Part shown: in pieces, positions 8,127-15,462 of the stretch
Numbering within the stretch: position 1 is the first letter of the stretch
How the letters are laid out: each line of letters starts with the position of its first letter
Assembly (NCBI GenBank): GCA_040757035.1
Contig: JBFLYM010000013.1
Coordinates: 1 to 22,689, forward strand
DNA: 22,689 bases
Direction: 5' to 3'
Origin: JAHJBR01 sp040757035
Lineage (GTDB): Archaea > Micrarchaeota > Micrarchaeia > Anstonellales > Bilamarchaeaceae
Made by a program: the position numbers and the translations under genes
Notes under the pieces: generated by a model
Databases searched by the model: none
What the model saw: only the letters and a program-made list of their open reading frames with translations
Told to the model about the DNA's origin: nothing

Positions 8127-8154
8127 AAAAGGAGCTCTATGCGGGCTTTCTTTT
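8127..8154 (+). terminator. Possible hairpin terminator after argD
   Basis: AAAAGGAGC and GCTTTCTTTT can pair around TCTATGCGG with one bulge and one G-T pair, and a T run follows at once. It begins two bases after the argD stop and would separate the arg transcript from the iron block. Archaeal termination usually needs only the T run. Confidence 0.35.
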
Positions 8155-8207
8155 TAGCAAGAAGTTTTCTTAGAACCTGATTTCAGAATTATGGTACATT
8201 GATAGCC

Positions 8208-8308
8208 TTTAGGTGGATTTATAGGTATGCCAAAACATGTTAGGAAGTCGATATTGAATATAAATTATTTAGGCTTTTCCGAGACTCCTAAAATCTCCTA
8301 AAATTTAG
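8208..8308 (+). promoter_or_regulatory. Promoter and candidate metal-regulator boxes upstream of the DtxR-type gene
   Basis: TTTAGGTGGATTT (8208-8220) is, on the other strand, AAATCCACCTAAA, close to the tandem box before feoA. A TATA-like ATATAAAT lies at 8258-8265. Downstream come TTTAGG (8268-8273) and a perfect tandem 10-mer CTCCTAAAAT (8285-8294 and 8295-8304), near the expected transcription start. The shared core is CCTAAA. I infer binding by the regulator encoded next to it (autoregulation). Confidence 0.5.
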
Positions 8309-8320
8309 AAAGGGTTAAAT

Positions 8321-8800
8321 ATGTTTAGTAATCCTAAATATTGCATGCTCACGCGCAAAACAGAGGATTACTTAGAGATGATACTCGACCTTACTGATGA
8401 AAAGGGGTATGCCAGGACGAAGGACCTTGCGGCTAAAATGAAAGTCAAGTCTCCGAGCGTTACAGAGATGCTGGGAAAGCTTTCGAGGGAAGGCCTAGTG
8501 GTATACGAGAAATATGGCGGCACGAGGCTCACATCGGAAGGGCTTTCGATGGCAAAGAAGATCAAGAAAAGGCACGAAATTTTTGAGAGATTTCTCAAAA
8601 TAATCTTTGTTTCGGATAAGGTCGCAGGCAAGGATGCCTGCATCATGGAGCACCACCTTGATCCAGAAACAAACAGGCAGCTTTCAAGATTCGTTTCGTT
8701 TGTGAATGGTTTTGGAAGAAGGCCGGAGTTCATCAATCATTTTGAGAGATTCTGCAAGACAGGGAAACTTCCGAAGTGCATCAGGGAAGTGAAAAAGTAG
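8321..8800 (+). CDS. DtxR/MntR-family metal-dependent repressor
   Basis: 159 residues. The winged helix is at about residues 11-75 (KTEDYLEMILDL, the recognition helix SPSVTEMLGKL, then YEKYGGTRLT), and the dimerisation and metal domain follows. Likely ligands by family alignment are Asp16, His85 and Glu89 (RHEIFERF), and Cys107, Glu110 and His111 (ACIMEHH). There is no C-terminal SH3-like domain, as in short MntR- or SirR-type regulators. It probably represses transcription when loaded with Fe(II) or Mn(II). It sits directly before feoA-feoA-feoB with CCTAAA boxes on both sides, so iron is the best guess. ATG 8321 is taken because AAAGGGTTA precedes it; the ATG at 8345 (MLTRKTEDY) is an alternative and would leave an inverted repeat TTTAG/CTAAA (8324-8338) in the leader. 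Its codons are richer in G+C than those of the arg genes. Confidence 0.9.
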   Translation: MFSNPKYCMLTRKTEDYLEMILDLTDEKGYARTKDLAAKMKVKSPSVTEMLGKLSREGLVVYEKYGGTRLTSEGLSMAKKIKKRHEIFERFLKIIFVSDKVAGKDACIMEHHLDPETNRQLSRFVSFVNGFGRRPEFINHFERFCKTGKLPKCIREVKK

Positions 8801-8812
8801 GCTTTGTGGATG

Positions 8813-8868
8813 TAACCTAATTTTTGTAGGGGTACTTATAAATTCACCTAAATCAATTCACCTAAATC
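8813..8868 (+). promoter_or_regulatory. feo promoter with tandem 14-bp operator
   Basis: A TATA element TTATAAAT (8836-8843) overlaps the first of two perfect, adjacent copies of AATTCACCTAAATC (8841-8854 and 8855-8868). The predicted transcription start (about 8866) falls inside the second copy. A further TAACCTAA lies at 8813-8820. The CACCTAAA core recurs in reverse at 8208-8220. A repressor bound here would block both TBP and the start site. Confidence 0.6.
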
Positions 8869-8891
8869 GTATGTTTAAAGAGGGATGAAGA

Positions 8892-9119
8892 ATGGAAAAG
8901 CTAAGCGAGTTGAAATCCGGAACCAAGTGCCGCGTAAAAGAGGTAAGTGGAAGCGGCCCTGTCAAAAGAAGGGTTCTTGACATGGGCGTTGTACCAGGAA
9001 GCGAAATTGAGGTTATAAGGGTCGCCCCGTTAGGGGACCCTATGGAATTTAGGCTTAAGGGCTATTACCTTTCGCTCAGGAAAGAGGAAGCCGAGAATGT
9101 TTTTGTAGAGGTATTGTAA
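8892..9119 (+). CDS. feoA: FeoA, ferrous iron transport accessory protein (first copy)
   Basis: 75 residues, a single SH3-like FeoA domain: LSELKSGTKCRVKEVSGSGPVKRRVLDMGVVPGSEIEVIRVAPLGDP and a closing GYYLSLRKEEAENVFVEV. The RRxLDMGxxPGxExxV pattern is diagnostic. FeoA is a small cytosolic partner of FeoB. GGGATGA upstream serves as ribosome binding site. Its stop codon touches the start of the second feoA. It is 91 bases after the regulator gene, with the tandem operator in between. Confidence 0.93.
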   Translation: MEKLSELKSGTKCRVKEVSGSGPVKRRVLDMGVVPGSEIEVIRVAPLGDPMEFRLKGYYLSLRKEEAENVFVEVL

Positions 9120-9356
9120 ATGGCGGTTAGACCTTTGACTACATTAGACGAGGGGGAAACAGGAAAGATTGTCGAGCTTCGCGCGGGATGGCGTTTTGCA
9201 CAGAGAATGACTGAGCTTGGTTTTGACAAAGGAAGTGAAATCAGAATAGTGAGCAGGGGCGCGCCAGGGCCTTTTGTGGTAGAGATAAAAGGATGCGGAA
9301 GGATTGTCATTGGTTGGAGAGAGGCGCAGAAGATAATAGTTGAGAAAGGTGATTGA
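9120..9356 (+). CDS. feoA: FeoA, ferrous iron transport accessory protein (second copy)
   Basis: 78 residues with the same SH3-like domain (LTTLDEGETGKIVELRAGWRFAQRMTELGFDKGSEIRIV, then GPFVVEIKGCGRIVIGWREAQKIIVEK). It begins on the base after the stop of the first copy and ends on the base before the feoB ATG, so the three are one tightly coupled operon. The two FeoA proteins differ clearly, so this is not a recent duplication. The second keeps the ELGF and IxGWREAQ forms common in FeoA proteins that act directly with FeoB. Confidence 0.93.
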   Translation: MAVRPLTTLDEGETGKIVELRAGWRFAQRMTELGFDKGSEIRIVSRGAPGPFVVEIKGCGRIVIGWREAQKIIVEKGD

Positions 9357-11393
9357 ATGACCAAAAAGAAAAACTTCACAATCGCATTAGCGGGAAATCC
9401 CAACACAGGAAAAAGCACTGTTTTCAATGCGCTGACGGGCGCAACGCAGGAGATTGGGAATTGGCCAGGAAAAACTGTGGAGAAGAAATGGGGGAAGCTG
9501 AAGCACTGCAGGGAAGCAATTGACGTGATAGATCTTCCAGGTACATATTCCATTACTGCATTTTCCATGGAGGAATTGATAGCAAGAAATTTCATTGTGG
9601 AGGAAAGGCCGGATGTGGTCATAGACATGGTGGACGCTTCCAATTTGGAGCGCAACCTATACCTTACTGTGCAGCTGATAGAGCTTGGCGCCAATGTTGT
9701 GATAGCCCTGAATATGATGGATGTTGCTCAGAACAGTGGTTTCAAGATAGACGTAGAACAGCTCTCGGAACTGCTAGGAGTTCCCGTAATCCCCACCATT
9801 GCAAGCAAGGAAAAGGGGATAAAACAGCTTGTTGAAGAGGCGGTTAAGGCCGCCAAGGAAAAGGAAAGGAAAAGAGAATTCAAGGTGAATTACGGAAAGG
9901 ATTTGGAGCCAAAAATAAAGGAGCTTGAGGAACACATCGAAAGGCATGCTTCCAAACCTGCTGAGCAGTACGGGGCCAGGTGGCTTGCGGTAAAGCTCAT
10001 AGAAAAAGACAGGGAGGTAATAGAAAAAATCCGGAAAGCCGATACCGACATATACGACCAGAAACTTGAGCAGTTCATCGAAAAAACCAGAGAGATATAC
10101 GGAGAGGACGCAGATGTTGAAATAGCAGATAAAAGATACGGATTCATAAACGGGATAGTAAAGAAAGTGGTGAAAAGAACTTCTGTTGCGAAGATTACTG
10201 CCTCGGACCAGATAGATAGAATCGTTACGGACAAGTGGTTCGGAATCCCAATATTTCTGCTTTTGATGTATATCACTTACCAACTTGTTTTCATTGCTGG
10301 AGATCCGTTTGTCGGGTTGATAGAGCAGGGTTTGGAACAGACTTCCGCATCTGTTGAGATGTGGCTTGTCTCCTCAAGCGCCCCGGAATGGATGACGAGT
10401 CTAGTGGTTGCAGGAATAATAGAAGGAATTGGAAATATTTTGGTGTTCCTCCCCAACATAGTGCTGCTCTTTCTCGCTATAGCTATACTGGAGGACAGCG
10501 GGTATATGGCAAGAGTGGCCTTTGTAATGGACAGGGTAATGAGGACCATTGGTATGCATGGAAAATCATTCATATCCATAGTAATAGCTTTTGGATGTAA
10601 CGTGCCGGCAATAATGTCTGCAAGAACTCTTGAAAGTGAGAAAGATAGGGTGATAACGATACTCATTAATTCGCTGGTTCCCTGCAGCGCCCGCATGGCC
10701 GTTTTTGTATTTATAGCAGGGGCATTGTTTGCCCCCGAGATTGCCGGTCAGGTGGTCTGGTCCCTTGTGGTTCTCTCCCTGGTTCTAGTGATGATCATGG
10801 GGTGGCTTTTCAAGAGGTTCCTGCTTCCGGGGCCAAAGCCTCTGTTCGTGATGGAACTCCCGCCTTACCAGATTCCAACTTTAAAAGGGATTTTCATCCA
10901 CATGTGGGAAAGAGCAAAGATGTTCGTGTATAAGGCTGGGACGTTCATATTTATAGTAGCTATGCTCATATGGTTTCTTGCGAGCAACCCAGCAGGGGCG
11001 GAATACGGGAGCGAACAAAGCTACATAGGCCAACTTGGTCACGCCATCTCGCCACTGTTCGCACCACTGGGAATCGACTGGGTGGGAAGCGTTGCACTCC
11101 TATTTGGCTTTTTGGCAAAGGAAGTAGTTATATCCGCTTTTGGGGTGCTGTTCGGCATTGCCGAGGAGGAAACGCTGCAGGTAACAATTGCCAGGTCGTG
11201 GACCCCGCTTCAGGCATATGTTTTCATGGTTTTTACCCTTCTTTACATACCCTGCTTCGCCACGGTTGCGGTGATAAAAAAGGAAACCGGCTCTTGGAAG
11301 TGGACTGTGTTTGCAGTTGGCTATACTTTGGCGCTTGCGTGGATGGTCTCGTTCATAGTATTGCAGGTTGGGCATTTGCTTGGCTATGCGTGA
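9357..11393 (+). CDS. feoB: FeoB, GTP-dependent ferrous iron transporter
   Basis: 678 residues. The N-terminal G domain has G1 GNPNTGKS (13-20), the switch I region NWPGKT, G3 DLPG (59-62), G4 NMMD (119-122) and a G5-like TIASKEKG (147-154), then the helical GDI-like region rich in Lys and Glu. From about residue 295 a polytopic membrane part follows with the FeoB gate motifs: FGCNVPAIMSARTLES (Cys414), PCSARMAVF (Cys443), AKEVVISAFGVLFG and IPCFATVAV (Cys633). It moves Fe(II) across the cytoplasmic membrane. A perfect GGTGAT ribosome binding site (9348-9353) lies inside the end of the second feoA. Length fits archaeal FeoB proteins without the long C-terminal cytosolic tail. G+C content is visibly above that of the flanking arg genes. 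Confidence 0.97.
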   Translation: MTKKKNFTIALAGNPNTGKSTVFNALTGATQEIGNWPGKTVEKKWGKLKHCREAIDVIDLPGTYSITAFSMEELIARNFIVEERPDVVIDMVDASNLERNLYLTVQLIELGANVVIALNMMDVAQNSGFKIDVEQLSELLGVPVIPTIASKEKGIKQLVEEAVKAAKEKERKREFKVNYGKDLEPKIKELEEHIERHASKPAEQYGARWLAVKLIEKDREVIEKIRKADTDIYDQKLEQFIEKTREIYGEDADVEIADKRYGFINGIVKKVVKRTSVAKITASDQIDRIVTDKWFGIPIFLLLMYITYQLVFIAGDPFVGLIEQGLEQTSASVEMWLVSSSAPEWMTSLVVAGIIEGIGNILVFLPNIVLLFLAIAILEDSGYMARVAFVMDRVMRTIGMHGKSFISIVIAFGCNVPAIMSARTLESEKDRVITILINSLVPCSARMAVFVFIAGALFAPEIAGQVVWSLVVLSLVLVMIMGWLFKRFLLPGPKPLFVMELPPYQIPTLKGIFIHMWERAKMFVYKAGTFIFIVAMLIWFLASNPAGAEYGSEQSYIGQLGHAISPLFAPLGIDWVGSVALLFGFLAKEVVISAFGVLFGIAEEETLQVTIARSWTPLQAYVFMVFTLLYIPCFATVAVIKKETGSWKWTVFAVGYTLALAWMVSFIVLQVGHLLGYA

Positions 11394-11450
11394 TGTGAGA
11401 CACTACCAAACTGAAGTTAAAAAATCGACGGAAGCGTTTTCACTATCTCG

Positions 11451-11670
11451 CTTTGCGCGCGTGTAGCGCGAACCAAGACAAGTTAGGTATAACAGGTTTT
11501 ACGACGTCAACGATTTCGGGCTGAAGCCCGTGGCATGTTCGAATGTGCTTCAGGTGAACGCCATAACACCTATTAAGGGTGCCACGGGTTCTAAAGTTTG
11601 TCTCGTTCATTAATTAAAATAGGTAGCGTTCACGAACCCGAAGTCGTTGTAAAAGCGCGCGCGTTTTGTA
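11451..11670 (+). ncRNA. Non-coding region with extensive complementary helices, possible structured RNA (family unknown)
   Basis: The 383 bases between feoB and argC hold no credible gene. Visible pairings: TTTTAC (11497-11502) plus AACGATTTCGGG (11509-11520) with CCCGAAGTCGTTGTAAAA (11637-11654), 18 pairs with one G-T and a six-base bulge; CCCGTGGCA (11527-11535) with TGCCACGGG (11580-11588); GTGAACGC (11554-11561) with GCGTTCAC (11626-11633), which crosses the previous helix; CTGAAGC (11521-11527) with GCTTCAG (11547-11553); a CGGGC-TGAA-GCCCG hairpin (11517-11530); and a CGCGC/GCGCG hairpin (11456-11470). The crossing helices imply a pseudoknot or alternative folds. I do not see RNase P, SRP or group I/II intron landmarks. 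Strand is assumed from the neighbours. Confidence 0.4.
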
Positions 11671-11699
11671 AAGTCAAGTCCCACAGTCATGAAAATAGT

Positions 11700-11715
11700 A
11701 GTATTTAATAATACT
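11700..11715 (+). promoter_or_regulatory. Possible TATA element upstream of argC
   Basis: AGTATT-TAAT-AATACT is a perfect inverted repeat with a TATA-like centre. A similar TAGTAT...ATACTA element precedes the triosephosphate isomerase gene (19424-19442). A start about 25 bases downstream would give argC a leader of roughly 70 bases holding a 33-codon open frame (11755-11856), MKSLKELFEKHQ..., that overlaps the argC start in another frame. Confidence 0.3.
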
Positions 11716-11803
11716 CTCGCGTTAGATGTTGGTTAGATGTGGTAAGGTAAACAAATGAAATCTTTGAAAGAACTCTTTGAAAAACACCAAAAAGCTGATA
11801 GAA

Positions 11804-12871
11804 ATGAGCGGAGCGATAAGCGAAATAATAAAAATGAATACAAAATCGGAAATTGAAAACTTGGAACTAAAAACAAATAAAATAAAAGTCGGAATTATTG
11901 GTGCGAGTGGTTATACCGGACATGAATTGGTGAAAATATTATTTAAACATCCAAAAGTTGAGCTTTCTGTACTGAACAGCGAACATCACGCAAGCAAAAA
12001 AGTCAGAGAACTTTATCCTGATTTTGCAAGCGAACTCGCATATACTAATTTTACTATCGGACAAATCAATGAACTGAGTTTAGATGTTATCTTTCTGGCG
12101 CTTCCGCATACAAAGGCCATGGATTATGTTATGCAATTTGAGCAATTAAAACAACCAAAATGCAGAATTGTCGATCTTAGTGCGGATTACAGATTTAAAA
12201 AACTAGAGGAATACGAAAAAGTATATGGCGTTGTGCATAAGGACAAAAAAAGAAAAGCAGTTTATGGACTTCCAGAGCTGTTCAGAGAAAAAATAAGTAG
12301 AAGCAGAATTGTCGCAAATCCTGGATGCTATGCAACAGGCATGATCCTAAGCGCTTATCCGATACAAAAATTGGCCAAACACATAATATTTGATTGTAAA
12401 ACTGGCTTGAGCGGAGCTGGAAAAGATTCGCTGTACGCAAAAGACAGTTCAATAATTAAAGATAACATCATAGCTTATAACATCGTCTCGCACCGCCACA
12501 AATACGAAGTCGAACAGTTCATAAAAACAAAAATAAGTTTTACCCCACATGTTCTCAATACTTTTCGTGGGATGATGATAACCAGCCACGTTTTACTAAA
12601 AAAGCGCCATTCGGCAGCAGAGATTAGGGACAGATATTTGGAATTTTATAAGGATCATGTTTTTGTAAAGATTGTGGATGTGGACGAAATTCCTGACCTT
12701 CACGCAATTCAGAATACTAACAATTTTCTTATCGGTGGTTTTGAAATCGATGAAAATAACCAATTGGTTATTGTTGCGGTTTTGGATAATCTTGTTAAAG
12801 GTGCATCAGGACAAGCAGTGCAAAATATGAATATTATGTTTGGATTCAAAGAACAAGAAGGATTGATATAA
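11804..12871 (+). CDS. argC: N-acetyl-gamma-glutamyl-phosphate reductase
   Basis: Reduces N-acetylglutamyl phosphate to the semialdehyde with NADPH, between ArgB and ArgD in the pathway. From the ATG at 11804 it has 355 residues: the Rossmann start KVGIIGASGYTGHEL, DLSADYRF, the catalytic Cys175 in NPGCYATG, SGAGKDS, HRHKYEVEQ and FTPHVLNTFRGM. The start is uncertain: an in-frame TTG (11777) and ATG (11834) also exist. I prefer 11804 because GCTGAT precedes it at good spacing, though it leaves about 25 residues ahead of the usual start. argC is separated from argJ-argB-argD by the iron block. The 96 bases to argG hold a ribosome binding site AGGTAA and no clear gene. Confidence 0.93.
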   Translation: MSGAISEIIKMNTKSEIENLELKTNKIKVGIIGASGYTGHELVKILFKHPKVELSVLNSEHHASKKVRELYPDFASELAYTNFTIGQINELSLDVIFLALPHTKAMDYVMQFEQLKQPKCRIVDLSADYRFKKLEEYEKVYGVVHKDKKRKAVYGLPELFREKISRSRIVANPGCYATGMILSAYPIQKLAKHIIFDCKTGLSGAGKDSLYAKDSSIIKDNIIAYNIVSHRHKYEVEQFIKTKISFTPHVLNTFRGMMITSHVLLKKRHSAAEIRDRYLEFYKDHVFVKIVDVDEIPDLHAIQNTNNFLIGGFEIDENNQLVIVAVLDNLVKGASGQAVQNMNIMFGFKEQEGLI

Positions 12872-12967
12872 AAAAAGAAAAAAGTCAGAAATAGAAGATG
12901 TAAAAGAAAAAATGCGTAGGGAAACCGTTCAGGAAGAAAAAGGGCAAATGCCTACATAGGTAAAAAC

Positions 12968-14224
12968 ATGAGTTTAGATCTATTGGATAAAGTAAAAAAA
13001 AAGGTAGGGGATGAGTACAAAGACATAAACAGGGTAGTGCTTGCATTTTCTGGTGGTCTTGATACTACCGTAATCGCGTCGCTTTTGCTTGAACTTGGCA
13101 AAGAAGTAATAACGTGCACTTTGGATCTGGGGCAGGAAGGAGAATTAAAAAAAATTACAGAAAAATCCAAACGCATCGGGATTAAAAAACATTATTTCAT
13201 AGATGCGAAAAAAGAATTTGTAAGGGAATACATTTGGCCCGCGATAAAAGCTAATGCTATGTATGAGGGAAGTTATCCGCTTTTTACCGCGCTCGGACGC
13301 CCATTGATCGCAAAAAAACTTGCTGAAATTGGGAAAAAAGAAAACGCAGATGCTGTGTGTCATGGCTCAACAGGAAAAGGAAATGATCAAGTAAGGATTG
13401 ATGCTGGAGTAATCGCTCTTAGTCCTATGAAAGTTGTTGCGCCTGTTCGCGATTGGGGGCTTACGCGCGATGTTGAAATAGAATATGCGTTAAACAGAAA
13501 ATTAGATGTAAAAATTACAAAAGACAAACCTTATTCAATAGATGAAAATCTTTGGGGAAGAAGCATAGAAGCAGGTCCGATAGAAAATCCGGAACAAGTT
13601 GTTCCTGAAGATGCGTATGAATGGACAAAACCGGTTGAGCAGGCCCCTTCGCAATCCGAAATCGCGGAAATATTTTTTGAAAGCGGAGTTCCAAAAGAAA
13701 TAGAAATTGATGGAACCACTTACAAAGATGAAATTGAAATGATTAAACGCTTATCCGCGGTTGCAGGCGCGCACGGAATCGGAAGAATAGAACACATGGA
13801 AGACAGAACAATGGGGTTTAAGAGTCGTGAAGTATATGAAACGCCAGCCGCATTTATTGTGCTTCCTGCGCATAAAGATTTGGAAAAATATATTCTTACC
13901 AAAGATGAAATATTTCACAAAGCGTATCTTGACAACCTTTACTCTACTTTGGTGTACGAGGGTAAATGGTATTCCCCACTTAGAGTTGCATTAGATAAGT
14001 TTAATCAAGAGGTTGAAACAAATGTAACAGGTTCTGTCAAAATAAAACTTTACAAAGGTGGCGCTTCAACCATATCGCGGAAAAGCAAAAACGCACTTTA
14101 TGATTTTAATATAGCCACGTATAATAAAGGGAGTAGTTTTAATCAAAAAGAAGGTGGTATATTCACAAAGATTTGGCTCATGCAGTATTCAACAGCATAT
14201 AAAATGAAATATGATTTAAAATGA
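12968..14224 (+). CDS. argG: Argininosuccinate synthase
   Basis: Joins citrulline and aspartate using ATP, the seventh step of arginine synthesis. 418 residues. The ATP pyrophosphatase P-loop is VLAFSGGLDTTV near residue 20. HGSTGKGNDQVR binds citrulline and aspartate, and IDENLWGRSIEAGPIENP, EIEIDG, AGAHGIGRIEHMEDRTMGFKSREVYE and GKWYSPLR are further family blocks. AGGTAAAAACATG supplies the ribosome binding site. The gene ends in a tandem 10-mer ATGATTTAAA (14211-14220 and 14221-14230) that spans its stop and the start of pcm. No argH follows here. Confidence 0.97.
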   Translation: MSLDLLDKVKKKVGDEYKDINRVVLAFSGGLDTTVIASLLLELGKEVITCTLDLGQEGELKKITEKSKRIGIKKHYFIDAKKEFVREYIWPAIKANAMYEGSYPLFTALGRPLIAKKLAEIGKKENADAVCHGSTGKGNDQVRIDAGVIALSPMKVVAPVRDWGLTRDVEIEYALNRKLDVKITKDKPYSIDENLWGRSIEAGPIENPEQVVPEDAYEWTKPVEQAPSQSEIAEIFFESGVPKEIEIDGTTYKDEIEMIKRLSAVAGAHGIGRIEHMEDRTMGFKSREVYETPAAFIVLPAHKDLEKYILTKDEIFHKAYLDNLYSTLVYEGKWYSPLRVALDKFNQEVETNVTGSVKIKLYKGGASTISRKSKNALYDFNIATYNKGSSFNQKEGGIFTKIWLMQYSTAYKMKYDLK

Positions 14225-14229
14225 TTTAA

Positions 14230-14871
14230 ATGAGCACAAATAATGAAATGGTGAATACACTTAAGAGTAGCGGCGCAATACGAAGTTTAGCTGTTGAAAA
14301 TGCATTCAGAAAAATTGACAGGAGTTTTTTTGTAAATGAACGCAATAAAGAAGACGCGTATTTTGATATTGCACTTCCGACCTCTTGCGGTCAAACAATT
14401 TCTGCACCAGGTGTTGTTGCGATTATGTTGGAATATCTAGATGCGCGAAAAGGAATGCACATTCTTGATGTTGGAAGCGGAAGCGGATATAATGTTGCAT
14501 TACTCTCAGAATTAGTTGGAGATAGCGGATTAATTATAACTATTGAAAGATACGCTGAATTAAGCAATGTCGCGAAGCAAAATATTGAAAAAATTGGTGG
14601 GAAGCGCAATATTGTTTATGAAATTGGAGACGGAAGTCAGGGTTGCGAGAAACATGCGCCATACGACAGGATAATAATCACTGCGGCAATGCCATGGTTT
14701 GATCAAACCCATCCATTAGAAAAACAACTAAAAGAAGATGGAAAATTGATCGCGCCGATAGGTGAAAAATATTTTCAAAAGCTGACGCTATATGACAAAA
14801 AAACAAAAAGTTTATTAGAAGTATTAGACGTTATGTTTGTTCCACTAATCGGGAAATATGGGTTTGATTAG
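14230..14871 (+). CDS. pcm: Protein-L-isoaspartate O-methyltransferase
   Basis: Repairs isomerised aspartyl residues in aged proteins by S-adenosylmethionine-dependent methylation. 213 residues, the usual size. FDIALPTSCGQTISAPGVVAIMLE is the substrate-site block, LDVGSGSGYNVALLSEL is methyltransferase motif I, IITIERYAEL motif II, and YDRIIITAAMPW with DGKLIAPIG follow in order. It starts five bases after the argG stop with no separate promoter visible, so it is co-transcribed with argC-argG. The metabolic link to arginine is not obvious. The metK gene that makes its cofactor is 3 kb away on the other strand. Confidence 0.95.
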   Translation: MSTNNEMVNTLKSSGAIRSLAVENAFRKIDRSFFVNERNKEDAYFDIALPTSCGQTISAPGVVAIMLEYLDARKGMHILDVGSGSGYNVALLSELVGDSGLIITIERYAELSNVAKQNIEKIGGKRNIVYEIGDGSQGCEKHAPYDRIIITAAMPWFDQTHPLEKQLKEDGKLIAPIGEKYFQKLTLYDKKTKSLLEVLDVMFVPLIGKYGFD

Positions 14872-14888
14872 GAATTTTATAAAGCATC

Positions 14889-14945
14889 TCGAGCAAGGAA
14901 CTTTTTTAAGATATTGCTTTTTCTGATCAGAACATATTTTTGTCT
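14889..14945. terminator. Convergent T-rich terminator region
   Basis: Between pcm (+) and the membrane protein gene (-) the plus strand has the T runs ACTTTTTTAAG, GCTTTTTC and ATATTTTTG, and a perfect palindrome TTCTGATCAGAA (14921-14932). T runs of this kind end archaeal transcripts. There is no sign of a gene in the 81 bases. Confidence 0.35.
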
Positions 14946-14952
14946 TACGACC

Positions 14953-15462
14953 CTAAAGACGACATATCCATTTTTTTATATGCATTGGAAAAAAATTTTG
15001 GGTAAGTATATACGCAATATCAAACGACATCAATGCAATGAAATAATCCCATCTCACAAAAAAACCAAAGATAAACATTGCCATCTTTAACCATAATCTA
15101 AAATCCTTGTACATTATATCAAAAAAGTTGGTTTCGTCCATTGCTGCAAAAAATAGAATAATTAAAAAATCTGGCAATAGGAATTCGCTATTATTCATTC
15201 CAAAAATTATTATAAATATAAGAACAACACAAAGAGCAATAAAATGACTGATTTTATCTATTTTTCCGGTTATTATTTGTGCGACTATAATACTAAACCA
15301 CAAAGTCGGAAACGTAGAAAATGAAATTGTAACCCCTATAAGCAATCCATATAATACTGCAAAAATATACTTAATATTAAACCTACCTTCAAGAGTGTCT
15401 TCTATTTCGTCTACGATTTTTACGAAAACCCCTGTAATTGCTGCAATAAAATAAAATATCAT
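14953..15462 (-). CDS. Polytopic membrane protein of unknown function
   Basis: 169 residues with about five to six hydrophobic segments: the N-terminal MIFYFIAAITGVFVKI, then around 32-49, 53-68, 75-92, 97-113 and 125-155. Acidic motifs lie at loop ends (VDEIEDTLEG after the first segment, AAMDETNF, RWDYF). I do not recognise the family. Its ATG overlaps the TGA of deoxyhypusine synthase (ATGA), so it is translated from the same mRNA. Charged residues at the membrane edge would suit a transporter or a CDP-alcohol-type enzyme, but no diagnostic motif supports either. Confidence 0.8.
   Translation of the reverse strand: MIFYFIAAITGVFVKIVDEIEDTLEGRFNIKYIFAVLYGLLIGVTISFSTFPTLWFSIIVAQIITGKIDKISHFIALCVVLIFIIIFGMNNSEFLLPDFLIILFFAAMDETNFFDIMYKDFRLWLKMAMFIFGFFVRWDYFIALMSFDIAYILTQNFFPMHIKKWICRL

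Noticed and set aside
10970..11398. 142-codon open frame overlapping feoB
   Set aside because: Out-of-frame shadow of the FeoB membrane domain, which has unmistakable family motifs.
11531..11560. GTTCGAAT T-loop-like motif in the structured region
   Set aside because: No matching acceptor, D or anticodon arms could be built around it, so it is not called a tRNA.
11451..11670. RNase P RNA or SRP RNA
   Set aside because: The conserved core sequences I would expect (GGAAAGUC/ACAGAA-type for RNase P, the GGAA-loop S domain for SRP) were not found.
12912..12959. 15-codon open frame between argC and argG
   Set aside because: Too short and without an own ribosome binding site; the nearby AGGTAA belongs to argG.
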